Made by a program: the position numbers and the translations under genes. A stretch of DNA of 64,000 bases from an uncultured Muribaculaceae bacterium (lineage in GTDB: Bacteria; Bacteroidota; Bacteroidia; Bacteroidales; Muribaculaceae): assembly GCA_910588245.1 (NCBI GenBank), contig CAJUQP010000016.1, positions 1 through 64,000 on the forward strand, written 5' to 3'. Under the pieces are notes generated by a model. It did no database searches, was not told the origin of the DNA, and saw nothing but the letters and a program-made list of their open reading frames with translations. This document shows positions 31,669-41,004 of this stretch, in pieces. Numbering within the stretch: position 1 is the stretch's first letter; each line of letters begins with the position of its first letter.

Positions 31669-32991
31669 ATGACCGACAATTCAGCATATCTGAAAGCAGC
31701 ATATTTCACACTCGGCTGCAAACTAAATTTCGCCGAGACCTCCACCATAGGGAAGATGCTGTCGCAAAGAGGCATCTCCCGGGCAGCCAAAGGGGAGACT
31801 CCCGACATCTGCGTCATCAACACCTGCTCCGTCACCGAGATGGCCGACAAGAAAGGGCGGCGCCTCATCCGCAGCCTCGCGTCAAGATATCCCGGGGCCA
31901 CGATAGCCGTGACGGGATGCTACGCCCAGCTGAAACCCGAGGAAGTAGCCGCTCTTCCGGGAGTTGACATCGTGCTTGGGGCAGACGAGAAACTACGCAT
32001 GGCCGAATATATCGACTCCTGGCTCGCCGACCGGAAGAAGAGAGTGGAAGTGACTCCGTTTCTCGACATACGGCGGTTTCAGCCGTCGTGCGAGAGGGGG
32101 GACAGGACAAGATATTTCCTGAAGGTGCAGGACGGCTGCGACTATTTCTGCACCTACTGCACCATCCCTTTCGCACGCGGGAGATCGCGCTCAGGCACGA
32201 TCGACGACCTGACCGCCATGGCTCGCGCCGCCGCAGAGGAGGGAGGCCGCGAGATAGTTATAACAGGAGTCAACATCGGAGAGTTCGGCAAAGACAACAA
32301 ACAGTCGCTTTTCGAACTTCTGCGCCGTCTCGACGACATAGAGGGGATAAGCCGATACCGCATATCATCGATCGAGCCCAACCTGCTCACGGAGGAGATC
32401 ATACGCTGGACTGCATCGGAAGCACGAGCTTTCATGCCACATTTCCACATACCGCTTCAGTCGGGATCGGACAAAGTGCTCAGGCTCATGAACCGGCGTT
32501 ACGACACATCGCTCTTCCGCTCGCGTATCGACATGATACGCGCCCTTATCCCCGACGCCTTCATCGGAGTGGACATAATCACCGGAGCCAGGGGAGAGAC
32601 CCAGGAAGAATGGGAGAAAAGCCTCGCCTTCGCGGAGAGTCTCGACGTGACGCGCTATCATGTGTTCCCCTATTCCGAAAGGCCGGGCACAAAGGCATTG
32701 CAACTCGGCGACGCCGTGACACAGGAGGAGAAGCACCGCAGAGTGGGTGAACTCACCCGAGTGTCAGACCGCAAGACGGAGTGCTTCATGCGCTCCTCGC
32801 TCGGGCAGACACGCCCCGTGCTTTGGGAACAGCCATCGGGCGACGACCGCATGCATGGCCTGACCGACAACTACCTGCGCGTGGAGGCCCCTCTGCGTCA
32901 GGAACTCATCAACACCATAACCGACGTGCGTCTTGAGGGGATCCATCCCTCAGAGCCGGAGATCATCACAGCATCGCACATTTCTTCCTGA
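31669..32991 (+). CDS. mtaB: tRNA t6A37 methylthiotransferase MtaB
   Basis: Radical-SAM enzyme that adds a methylthio group to t6A37 of tRNA. The N-terminal UPF0004 domain carries three cluster cysteines (GCKLNFAE, NTCSVTEMADK, GCYAQLKPEE). The radical-SAM CxxxCxxC is GCDYFCTYC (about residue 155), and the C-terminal region resembles a TRAM domain. NTCSVTExADxKxR is characteristic of MtaB rather than MiaB or RimO. 440 residues, complete. The GT2 gene follows 48 bp later. Confidence 0.92.
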   Translation: MTDNSAYLKAAYFTLGCKLNFAETSTIGKMLSQRGISRAAKGETPDICVINTCSVTEMADKKGRRLIRSLASRYPGATIAVTGCYAQLKPEEVAALPGVDIVLGADEKLRMAEYIDSWLADRKKRVEVTPFLDIRRFQPSCERGDRTRYFLKVQDGCDYFCTYCTIPFARGRSRSGTIDDLTAMARAAAEEGGREIVITGVNIGEFGKDNKQSLFELLRRLDDIEGISRYRISSIEPNLLTEEIIRWTASEARAFMPHFHIPLQSGSDKVLRLMNRRYDTSLFRSRIDMIRALIPDAFIGVDIITGARGETQEEWEKSLAFAESLDVTRYHVFPYSERPGTKALQLGDAVTQEEKHRRVGELTRVSDRKTECFMRSSLGQTRPVLWEQPSGDDRMHGLTDNYLRVEAPLRQELINTITDVRLEGIHPSEPEIITASHISS

Positions 32992-33039
32992 TTCCGCGTA
33001 AACGCGCATGAGGGAAGCAACCATAACACCACGATATTC

Positions 33040-34032
33040 ATGAAAAGTCTGGCAGTAATCATTCTCAACTGGAACGGGGAGAAGCTGCTCCAAGAATTTC
33101 TACCTGCGGCATCGGCCCTGACCATATGCGACAGGGCTGACCTTTACGTGGCCGACAACGGCTCGACCGACAACTCCCTGGCATGGATCCGCGCCAACCA
33201 TCCGGAGGTAGGCATAATCGAACTGGGCGACAACTACGGATTCGCAGAGGGGTATAACCGCGCCATCGAAGCCACGCGCTACCCGTATACCCTTCTGCTC
33301 AACAGCGACGTGATGGTATCTCCCGACTGGTGGCGCCCATTGCTCGACTTCATGGAGAGCCACCCGGACGTGGGGGCCGCACAGCCGAAGATCAGGAGTT
33401 ACCGCATACCTGCCATGTTTGAATATGCAGGCGCGGCAGGCGGATATCTCGACCGGCTCGGCTATCCTTATTGCCGGGGACGACTTTTCGACCATGTGGA
33501 AGAGGACAACGGCCAGTATGACGGCGCTCCGGCCGATGTATGCTGGGCTTCGGGGGCCGCCATGATCGTGCGCACGGAGACATACCTCAGCCTGGGAGGC
33601 CTCGATCCGAAGTTTTTCGCCCACATGGAGGAGATCGACCTCTGCTGCCGCATGCATGCGGCGGGCTACAGGGTATGCGCCCTGACCGATTGCGAAGTGT
33701 TTCATGTGGGGGGCGCATCACTGAGCCAGGGAAACCCGCGCAAGACGTATCTGAACTTCCGCAACAACCTCCTGCTTCTCCACAAGAACCTTCCGCGCGC
33801 AGCAGGACGCAGGAAACTCTTCGTGCGACGCCTCGCCGACACGCTCGCGTTCATGATGTTTCTCCTCAAAGGCGACCTCGGAAATGCCCGTGCCGTGATC
33901 AAGGCACACTCCGACTTCAGGAAGATGCGTAAGGAATATACCGATTTTCCTGCAACCGATACCCTCTCGGTTCTTCCGGGAGCAAAACGGAATATCATAA
34001 TCGACCGCTATCTCCTCGGCAAAAAGAAATAA
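33040..34032 (+). CDS. Family 2 glycosyltransferase
   Basis: GT-A inverting glycosyltransferase using a nucleotide sugar. Near the N-terminus: VIILNWNGEKLL, DNGSTDNS and GFAEGYNRAI; the DxD-type acceptor LLNSDVMV (about 90) and the general base region FAHMEEIDLCCR (about 195) follow. 330 residues with no transmembrane helix apparent. The N-terminal and EEIDL motifs match rhamnosyltransferase-like proteins, but sugar and acceptor are unknown. It ends 3 bp before surE, so the two are co-transcribed. Confidence 0.88.
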   Translation: MKSLAVIILNWNGEKLLQEFLPAASALTICDRADLYVADNGSTDNSLAWIRANHPEVGIIELGDNYGFAEGYNRAIEATRYPYTLLLNSDVMVSPDWWRPLLDFMESHPDVGAAQPKIRSYRIPAMFEYAGAAGGYLDRLGYPYCRGRLFDHVEEDNGQYDGAPADVCWASGAAMIVRTETYLSLGGLDPKFFAHMEEIDLCCRMHAAGYRVCALTDCEVFHVGGASLSQGNPRKTYLNFRNNLLLLHKNLPRAAGRRKLFVRRLADTLAFMMFLLKGDLGNARAVIKAHSDFRKMRKEYTDFPATDTLSVLPGAKRNIIIDRYLLGKKK

Positions 34033-34035
34033 AAA

Positions 34036-34818
34036 ATGGAAAGACCACTCATACTCGTCAGCAACGACGACGGCATCCACGCAAAGGGGGTGCATGAGCT
34101 CATAGACCGTCTCATCACCTTCGGAGATGTCGTGGCCGTATGTCCCGACTCGCCACGTTCGGGACAGTCGATGGCACTCACCGTCGACGGCCCTCTCCGT
34201 GTCAGCCGCGTCGACGACTATCACGGCGCAAGGATGTATACCACCAACGGTACGCCGGTGGATTGCGTCAAGCTTGCCGTGCATACCATAGTGGAGCGTA
34301 TGCCAGATCTTATGGTGTCGGGCATCAACCACGGCTCCAACGCCTCCATCAACGTAAATTACTCGGGCACCATGGGAGCGGCACTCGAGGGGAGCACCTA
34401 TGGCATACCCTCCGTAGGCATATCCCTCACTGACCATTCGCACAACGCGGATTTCACACCGTGCCATCCGTTTGTAGACGCCATTACGGCGGGAGTGCTC
34501 CGCCACGGGCTCCCGGAGGGGACATGCCTCAACGTCAACATTCCGGTGTGGCATTCTCCACTTTCGGAAATGCGGCTCGTACGCGCGGCCAAAGGGAACT
34601 GGAAAGATGAATACAGGGAATACACCGATCCGGCAGGGAGGAAATTTTTCTGGCTTTCCGGAAATTTCGTCAATGAGGAGCCCGAAAACGAAGACACTGA
34701 CGAGTGGTGTCTCGCCCACGGAATAGTATCTGTAGTTGCGGAAAGCATCTACCGCACAGCCCCCGACACGAGGGGACTCCAATGGATTTCACAAAATTTA
34801 ACACAAATATCCATATAA
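34036..34818 (+). CDS. surE: 5'/3'-nucleotidase SurE
   Basis: Metal-dependent phosphatase of nucleoside monophosphates and polyphosphate, linked to stationary-phase survival. Metal ligands are in SNDDGIHAKG (about 8-17), with SGQSMALT and GINHGSNASINVNYSG further on. 260 residues, normal. Last gene of the mtaB-GT2-surE group. In other Bacteroidales I recall lpxB close by; none is present here (inference from memory). The 370 bp that follow hold a probable ncRNA. Confidence 0.93.
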   Translation: MERPLILVSNDDGIHAKGVHELIDRLITFGDVVAVCPDSPRSGQSMALTVDGPLRVSRVDDYHGARMYTTNGTPVDCVKLAVHTIVERMPDLMVSGINHGSNASINVNYSGTMGAALEGSTYGIPSVGISLTDHSHNADFTPCHPFVDAITAGVLRHGLPEGTCLNVNIPVWHSPLSEMRLVRAAKGNWKDEYREYTDPAGRKFFWLSGNFVNEEPENEDTDEWCLAHGIVSVVAESIYRTAPDTRGLQWISQNLTQISI

Positions 34819-34891
34819 ACTTAACATCACAGTCGATTTTAATATAAAAACTGTGGTATTAACCAAATTTTTATTATTAACTTTGCGATGT

Positions 34892-35136
34892 GAAAGAAAT
34901 CTCTCCCATCAATCACATTCCCCTCTCTTTTCTGACCCAGAAAGAAGACGACAAGCAATAGGATAGAAAAATTCTTCTCATAAGACCAATTAATCGTTTC
35001 ATTGACAATTTTTATTGTTGCATTAGTAAAGTTATGGATTAATAGTAAAAATTAGGATTAGGACCTTCAATACCTTTCGATGCGATTCGAGAGATATTGG
35101 AAAAATGGGGTGCGTAGTGATATGCGTCCCTTTTTT
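34892..35136 (+). ncRNA. Candidate structured RNA of about 245 nt between surE and murF-alr
   Basis: Begins after a TAACTTTG -7 box (34878-34885) and ends in a strong terminator: GGGGTGCGTA-GTGA-TATGCGTCCC (35107-35130) then T6. Just upstream is another hairpin, CAATA-CTTTCGA / TCGAGAG-TATTG with one internal mismatch (35068-35099), and near the 5' side TTTTCTG/CAGAAAG. No reading frame fits. The unpaired stretch GTTATGGATTAATAGTAAAAATTAGG recalls the core of the three small RNAs. I cannot name the family; 6S RNA and Bacteroidales-1 are candidates to test. Confidence 0.55.
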
Positions 35137-35192
35137 ATTTGCTCATCTCGATTCTTGGTTGTAATTTTGGCGCCTGAAACAAATATCAGAAA

Positions 35193-37667
35193 ATGAAAGC
35201 TTCATTCGCAGAACTGGCAGCCCGGCTCGGCCGGCATTCGGAATCACAGGACGTCATCGACACACTTCTGACCGATTCCCGCAGTCTTACCCGTCCTTCC
35301 TCCTCACTTTTCTTCGCCATAACGACCCCCGGAGGCAACGACGGGCACAAATATATCCGCAGCCTCTACGAGCGTGGAGTGCGGCATTTCGTGACAACCC
35401 ATATTCCCACCGACGCCGGCGATATGCCGGAAGCGGAATGGATAGTGACAGACAACGTCGTGAAGGCGCTTCAGAAAATGGCCGGGCGCCACTCAGGAAT
35501 CAAGGCTGAGATCCTGGCCATAACCGGAAGCCGCGGAAAAACCACTCTGAAAGAATGGATCTTCCAGCTGCTCGAGCCTACCTGCGAGATAGCGCGGTCG
35601 CCGAGAAGTTTCAACTCGCAGACGGGGGTTCCCCTCTCCATGTGGGAGATAGAGCCGACCACCGACCTGGCCATAATCGAGGCGGGAATATCCCGGAAGG
35701 GGGAAATGACCCCTCTGCGTGAATGCATCGATCCCGACATCGTGATATTCACCAACATCGGCGACGCCCATGCCGAGGGATTCCAGTCGCTTCAGGAAAA
35801 GGCGGATGAAAAGGCGCTCCTCGCCGCCGGCAGCAAAGTGAGAAGCATAATCTATAATGCAGACTCCGCACCTTTGAGAGAGGCGCTGAGGCCATATCTG
35901 CAGGGTAAGCAGACATTAGCATGGTCGACAACCGACCCATCCGCGGAACTCTTCGTCAGCTGCGTGGCATTCCGCGACAAAGGCCTCGCCGAAGTGGAAT
36001 ACACCTATGAAGGGGAGACGCACCGGATCGGCGCACCAGTGGCCTGCCAGGCGGATCTTGAAAACACCGCCGGGGCGCTCGCCTTCCTTCTACAGAAGAG
36101 ACTTTCCCATGACCTCATCAAAGAAAGGTTCGCCACGCTCCACAAGATAGGGACACGCCTCAACGTGACTGAAGGCGTGAACTCCTGCTCCATGATCTAC
36201 GATTCATACACCAGCGACTTCTCATCGCTCCGTCCGGCCATCGACTTCATGATGCGCAGGGCTATGCCAGGGCAACGCCCTACCGTGATCCTTTCCGACA
36301 TACTCCACGAGACATCGGAGGGGAGAGAGATCTACGAGGCCATAGCCCGCGTCATAAAGGAGTCGGGGGTGGAGCGTTTCATAGGCATCGGAAAGAACCT
36401 TAGGTCACATCGCCATCTTTTTCCGGCTGATTCAAAATTCTTCGAATCGACAGAACAGTTTCTCGACATCCTCTCCCCTTCCGACTTCGTCGACGAGATA
36501 ATCCTGCTCAAAGGCGCTCCGCGTTACGGATTCGAGAGGATCAACGAGATGCTCGAGGCCCGCAAGCATGAGACAGTGCTTGAGGTCAATCTCGACTCAA
36601 TCGTAGCCAACTACAATTATTTCAGGAGCCATCTCCCGTCGTCGACAGGGATCGTCTGCATGGTGAAGGCGTCGGGCTACGGCGCGGGGAGCTACGAGAT
36701 AGCCAAGACCCTGCAAGACTGCGGCGCGGCATATCTCGCCGTGGCCGTGCTCGATGAAGGCATCGACCTGCGCGCCAAGGGGATACGCATGCCGATAATG
36801 GTAATGAACCCGAAGGTGGTAAATTACCGCTCAATGTTCGCCAACCGTCTCGAGCCGGAGATCTACAGTCTCGACATGCTCCGCGACGTGATCCGTGAGG
36901 GGGAGAAAAACGGAGTGAAAGACTATCCCATCCATCTCAAGCTCGACACGGGTATGCACCGCACGGGCCTTGTGCCGGAGGAACTCGACGAGGCAGCCAT
37001 GATAATTAACGGTCAGAACGCTGTGAGACTCGCATCTATGTTCTCCCATCTCGCCACCTCCGACTGTGTAGACATGGATGACTACACGGAGCTTCAGCTC
37101 TCGCGATTCAAGGAGATGACCGAGCATATGATGGCGCGGATCCCCTATCCGGTGAAGCGGCATGTGCTTAATTCCGCCGGGATACTGCGTTTTCCCGACC
37201 ATCACTACGACATGGCCCGGCTCGGCATCGGGCTCTACGGAGCCAACACGCTCCCATCCGACATTGAGAAGCCGCTGGCGGTGGTCTCCACCCTCCGCAC
37301 CGTCATCATAGCGATACGCGAATGGGAGGCCGGAGAGACCATCGGCTACGGACGCCGCGGAGTGCTGACACGCAGATCGCGCATCGCCACCATACCCATC
37401 GGCTATGCCGACGGCATGAACAGACATTTCGGACGGGGAGCAGTCTCCGTGAAGGTGAATGGCAAGGATGCCCCGACCGTAGGCAATATCTGCATGGACG
37501 CATGCATGATCGACGTCACCGGGATTGACTGCCAGGTGGGCGACGCGGTGGAGATTTTCGGGCCCCAGGCCGATGTGCAACGTCTGGCCGATGTGCTCGA
37601 CACCATACCTTACGAGATCCTGACATCCGTATCCCCCCGCGTAAAAAGAGTTTACTACCGCGAATGA
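35193..37667 (+). CDS. MurF-alanine racemase fusion
   Basis: Bifunctional cell-wall enzyme. Residues about 1-455 are MurF (UDP-MurNAc-tripeptide:D-Ala-D-Ala ligase), with the ATP-binding ITGSRGKTTLKEW near residue 110 and NSQTGVPLSMWEIE. Residues about 460-824 are a PLP-dependent alanine racemase with the lysine in MVKASGYGAGSYE (about 491) and the C-terminal PIGYADGMNRHFG and GNICMDACMIDVT. The fusion is known in Bacteroidota and couples D-Ala supply to its use. No frame break at the junction. Single gene behind the ncRNA terminator. Confidence 0.94.
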   Translation: MKASFAELAARLGRHSESQDVIDTLLTDSRSLTRPSSSLFFAITTPGGNDGHKYIRSLYERGVRHFVTTHIPTDAGDMPEAEWIVTDNVVKALQKMAGRHSGIKAEILAITGSRGKTTLKEWIFQLLEPTCEIARSPRSFNSQTGVPLSMWEIEPTTDLAIIEAGISRKGEMTPLRECIDPDIVIFTNIGDAHAEGFQSLQEKADEKALLAAGSKVRSIIYNADSAPLREALRPYLQGKQTLAWSTTDPSAELFVSCVAFRDKGLAEVEYTYEGETHRIGAPVACQADLENTAGALAFLLQKRLSHDLIKERFATLHKIGTRLNVTEGVNSCSMIYDSYTSDFSSLRPAIDFMMRRAMPGQRPTVILSDILHETSEGREIYEAIARVIKESGVERFIGIGKNLRSHRHLFPADSKFFESTEQFLDILSPSDFVDEIILLKGAPRYGFERINEMLEARKHETVLEVNLDSIVANYNYFRSHLPSSTGIVCMVKASGYGAGSYEIAKTLQDCGAAYLAVAVLDEGIDLRAKGIRMPIMVMNPKVVNYRSMFANRLEPEIYSLDMLRDVIREGEKNGVKDYPIHLKLDTGMHRTGLVPEELDEAAMIINGQNAVRLASMFSHLATSDCVDMDDYTELQLSRFKEMTEHMMARIPYPVKRHVLNSAGILRFPDHHYDMARLGIGLYGANTLPSDIEKPLAVVSTLRTVIIAIREWEAGETIGYGRRGVLTRRSRIATIPIGYADGMNRHFGRGAVSVKVNGKDAPTVGNICMDACMIDVTGIDCQVGDAVEIFGPQADVQRLADVLDTIPYEILTSVSPRVKRVYYRE

Positions 37668-37675
37668 TCCGTAAC

Positions 37676-37704
37676 CCGGGGTTGACAGACAACGTCAACC
37701 CCGG
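37676..37704. terminator. Hairpin between convergent murF-alr and trpA
   Basis: CCGGGGTTGAC pairs with GTCAACCCCGG (11 bp, 7-nt loop). The right arm contains the trpA stop codon (37697 to 37695), so trpA translation ends inside the stem. No U-run on either side. Confidence 0.55.
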
Positions 37705-38507
37705 TCAGAATCACGCCCTATTCTCCGCATAAGAGCCTCCACCGCCTCCCCAGGGGTAGGTTCGGATTCGAGCAACTTTATGAACTGGCTCCCGATGATG
37801 GCGCCCGAACTGTAGCGGCAAGCCTCGGAGAATGTAGTCCTATTGGAGATGCCGAATCCGATGAGACGGCTATGGCGCAGGCCCATCGAGTCTATCCTGC
37901 GGAAATAATCAAGCTGAGAGGCCGTGAAACTGTCGCGGGCTCCAGTAGTGGATGCCGCCGACACCATATATATGAATCCGTCGCAGTTGTCGTCGATCAG
38001 ACGGATACGCTCCTCCGAAGTCTCGGGGGTGATAAGCATTATGACAGGCACGTCGTAACGCTCGCTCAATGCCTTATACTCCTTCATATATACTGAAAAT
38101 GGAAGATCGGGTATGATGACTCCATCTATTCCGGATTCTTTCGCACGCCTGAAGAAACATTCCGCCCCCATCTGCATGATGGGATTAAGATAACCCATAG
38201 CCACAAAAGGGACATCGCCGCAGCACGAACGCGCCTCTTTCACCTGATCGAGCAGCAGCCCGAGGGTCATACCGTTGCGCAGGGCCACCGTGCCGCTGTG
38301 CTGAATCACAGGGCCGTCTGCCATAGGATCACTGAACGGGATTCCGATCTCTATTATGTCCGCACCACCCTTGCACAGGGCTTCCATAACTTCTCCCGTA
38401 GAGTCGAGGCGGGGAAAACCCGCCGTGAAATATACTGACAGAAGATCTTTCTTCTTTGTCTCGAGTGTATGTATCAGTCTGTTCATTTTTTCTATTTTTA
38501 ATGTCAT
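37695..38507 (-). CDS. trpA: Tryptophan synthase alpha subunit
   Basis: Cleaves indole-3-glycerol phosphate to indole, which passes to TrpB. Catalytic Glu and Asp lie in DIIEIGIPFSDPMADGPVIQ (about 50-70). The 4-bp overlap with trpF (ATGA) argues for the start at 38507; an ATG seven codons later (MNRLIHTLE) is the alternative. 270 residues, complete. Last gene of the trp operon. Confidence 0.94.
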   Translation of the reverse strand: MTLKIEKMNRLIHTLETKKKDLLSVYFTAGFPRLDSTGEVMEALCKGGADIIEIGIPFSDPMADGPVIQHSGTVALRNGMTLGLLLDQVKEARSCCGDVPFVAMGYLNPIMQMGAECFFRRAKESGIDGVIIPDLPFSVYMKEYKALSERYDVPVIMLITPETSEERIRLIDDNCDGFIYMVSAASTTGARDSFTASQLDYFRRIDSMGLRHSRLIGFGISNRTTFSEACRYSSGAIIGSQFIKLLESEPTPGEAVEALMRRIGRDSDRG

Positions 38508-39145
38508 TCTTTCATCTCCGCCATGAATTCACTAAGGAGCGCCACGTCTTTCACGCCAGGCGATATCTCAAACCTGCTGTTGAGGTCCACCCCCATCAAG
38601 CCAGGAAACCTGAGTCTTTTTATCAGCATGGCGTCTGACGGAGATATCCCTCCGCTCAACATGAACCCGGTAGCCAATGGATAGGCACCGAGCAGGTTCC
38701 AGTCGAATTTTCTACCGCTGCCGCCGTGATTTTCCGCCGGGGTGTCGAAAAGGAACATGTCGACAGTCCCGGCATAGGCAGCAAGCTTCTCCATATCCAA
38801 GTGCGATCTCAGCACCACGGCCTTCCAAACAGTAAAACCGCGTGAACGCAGCACCGAGCATACCTCCGGTGTCTCGCTTCCGTGAAGCTGGAGAATGCCG
38901 ACACCGTATATATCGGCGAGCCGGGAAAGCTCGTCGGCAGCCATATCGACTGTCACCGCCACAGGCACGACCCCCATTTCGGCGACACCTGCAAGCACAT
39001 CGGGAGAGATTCCTCCACAGAAACGCGGCGAGCGGTCATAGAAGATAAAACCCATGTAGTCGAGGGGAAGCCGCGCCACCTCCCGGACGTTGCCGGGCTC
39101 GCGCATCCCACACACTTTTATTCTCAAATTGTCTGTTGTCTCCAT
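38504..39145 (-). CDS. trpF: Phosphoribosylanthranilate isomerase
   Basis: Isomerises PRA to CdRP. The N-terminal IKVCGMREPGNV carries the catalytic Cys; MGFIFYDRSPRFCGG and the C-terminal SGGISPSDAML phosphate-binding loop complete the TIM-barrel signature. 213 residues, separate from trpC (not a TrpCF fusion). About 40 bp after trpC, overlapping trpA by 4 bp. Confidence 0.93.
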   Translation of the reverse strand: METTDNLRIKVCGMREPGNVREVARLPLDYMGFIFYDRSPRFCGGISPDVLAGVAEMGVVPVAVTVDMAADELSRLADIYGVGILQLHGSETPEVCSVLRSRGFTVWKAVVLRSHLDMEKLAAYAGTVDMFLFDTPAENHGGSGRKFDWNLLGAYPLATGFMLSGGISPSDAMLIKRLRFPGLMGVDLNSRFEISPGVKDVALLSEFMAEMKE

Positions 39146-39186
39146 ATTCTGATACCGATTTCATCATGGACTGACGTCATCAAACC

Positions 39187-39978
39187 TCATAACCCTGCCG
39201 CCAGAAATTCCTGCAAGGCGATTCCAGGTTCCGGAGCGGACATGAGAGCCTCCCCTATCAGGAATCCGTCGAAGCCGGCATCCTTGAGACGCCTCAAGTC
39301 GGAAGGATTCCTTATTCCGCTCTCTGCTATCTTTACGGTATCCGCGGGGATACGACCGATAAGCCCCGAGGCCACGGATATGTCGGTTGAGAAGGTAGTG
39401 AGGTCACGATTGTTCACTCCCACAAGGTCAGCGTCTGAAGGGAGTTTTTCCAATTCCTTTTCCGAATGAAGCTCCACAAGGGTCTGCAGTCCGATGGCGT
39501 GGGCCGTGTCGTTGAGTCTGCCGAGACTATCGGCGTCGAGCATAGCGGCAATCAGCAACACGGCGTCAGCACCGTAAACCCTCGCCTCATAAAGCTGGTA
39601 TTCATCCACTATGAACTCCTTCCGGAGCAGGGGAAGCCAGGGGGCTGTGCGGCGGGCGAGGGCGAGATCGGCGAGCGAGCCCCCGAAGTAAGCAGTGTCG
39701 GTGAGCACCGACATTCCCGCGGCTCCGTTGACGGCATATGTCTCGGCAATCTCCGCCACCTGACTCATCGGAGAGATCTCCCCTTTCGATGGAGAACGCC
39801 GCTTGTGCTCCGCGATGACCGCGGTCTCACGACTTCTTACCGAATCCTTTAGGGAAAGGGGTGGGCGGCGCACGGCGTGCGCAAGTTCCGATAGCGTCTC
39901 AAGGGGCATTATCTGTTTCAATGCCTCCACTTCCGCCCGTTTCGTAGCCGCTATCCTGTCAAGAATGTTTGCTTTCAT
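39187..39978 (-). CDS. trpC: Indole-3-glycerol phosphate synthase
   Basis: Ring-closing enzyme of tryptophan synthesis. Family motifs: AEHKRRSPSKGEIS (about 56-69) with the catalytic Lys and Glu, LRKEFIVDEYQL (about 115), VGVNNRDLTTF and IAESGIRNPSD. 263 residues, complete. Overlaps trpD by 4 bp. Confidence 0.94.
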   Translation of the reverse strand: MKANILDRIAATKRAEVEALKQIMPLETLSELAHAVRRPPLSLKDSVRSRETAVIAEHKRRSPSKGEISPMSQVAEIAETYAVNGAAGMSVLTDTAYFGGSLADLALARRTAPWLPLLRKEFIVDEYQLYEARVYGADAVLLIAAMLDADSLGRLNDTAHAIGLQTLVELHSEKELEKLPSDADLVGVNNRDLTTFSTDISVASGLIGRIPADTVKIAESGIRNPSDLRRLKDAGFDGFLIGEALMSAPEPGIALQEFLAAGL

Positions 39979-40991
39979 GTCTTATCCTTTTCTAAGAAGT
40001 TGTTGAGCTCCACAAATCTGCGGAATCTGTCGAGAGCCGCACCTTCCTCGAGAGAAGCCTTTGCCTCAGCCACGGCTTTCTCCACGCCGAGGCCGGGTTC
40101 AAGCGTCAGCAAGGCGAAGGCGGCGTTAGCTATCACACAGTTTCTTTTAGCCTCGGAAGCCTTGCCGGAGAGCACGTCGTCGAAGACGGCGGCAGCCTCC
40201 TCCACAGTGTCTCCTCCGTAGAGGTCTTCCTGGCGGCCAGGCGCGAGGCCGAGATCTGCGGCCTCCAGCACTTTCTCGCCGGTATTTGTCGCCACCTTGA
40301 ACGGGGAAGTCAGAGATATCTCATCGTATCCGTCGAGCGAATGCACTATCGTGCAGTTGATATGTTCGTTCTGCGCTATATAGCGGTAAAGACGCATGAG
40401 CTTCAGGTTGTAGACGCCGAGGAGCTGATTGCGGGGGAGTGTAGGATTGACCAACGGACCGAGCATGTTGAAAAACGTGCGCATCCTCAGCGACCTGCGC
40501 ACCGGGCCCACGCTCTTCAACGCCGGGCTGAAGAATGGGGCGTGGAGAAAGGTCACGCCACATTCGTCGAGCGAACGCCGCAACCGTTCGGGATCCGCAG
40601 TGAATTTCACTCCATGCTGCTCGAGCACATTGGAGGCCCCCGACACGGAGCTGGCTCCGTAGTTGCCGTGCTTCACAACCTTGCGTCCGGCTCCAGCCAC
40701 GACGAAACAGGAGGCCGTGGAAATATTAAACGTGTTCTTGCCGTCGCCCCCCGTACCGACAATGTCGATGGCATCGGGAGCACCGAGATCGACGGCCACA
40801 CGGCGCATAAGTATGGCATCGCGGAAACCGGTCAGTTCATCGGGCGTTATGCTGCGCATGAGGAAGACAGTCATGAAGGCGGACAGCTGGTTGTCGTTAT
40901 ATCTGCCGTCGGCGATATTAAGCATTATGTCGCGAGCTTCCGTGCGGCTCAGGCTCTTGTGCTCGAATAGATTGGATAATATACGGTTCAT
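39975..40991 (-). CDS. trpD: Anthranilate phosphoribosyltransferase
   Basis: Joins anthranilate to PRPP. The PRPP loop is DIVGTGGDGKNTFNIST (about 80-97), followed by KHGNYGASSVSGASNVLE, the metal and anthranilate region. 338 residues, monofunctional (not fused to TrpG). Lies 13 bp after trpG and overlaps trpC. Confidence 0.94.
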   Translation of the reverse strand: MNRILSNLFEHKSLSRTEARDIMLNIADGRYNDNQLSAFMTVFLMRSITPDELTGFRDAILMRRVAVDLGAPDAIDIVGTGGDGKNTFNISTASCFVVAGAGRKVVKHGNYGASSVSGASNVLEQHGVKFTADPERLRRSLDECGVTFLHAPFFSPALKSVGPVRRSLRMRTFFNMLGPLVNPTLPRNQLLGVYNLKLMRLYRYIAQNEHINCTIVHSLDGYDEISLTSPFKVATNTGEKVLEAADLGLAPGRQEDLYGGDTVEEAAAVFDDVLSGKASEAKRNCVIANAAFALLTLEPGLGVEKAVAEAKASLEEGAALDRFRRFVELNNFLEKDKT

Positions 40992-41004
40992 CTCTTTATC
41001 TGAT

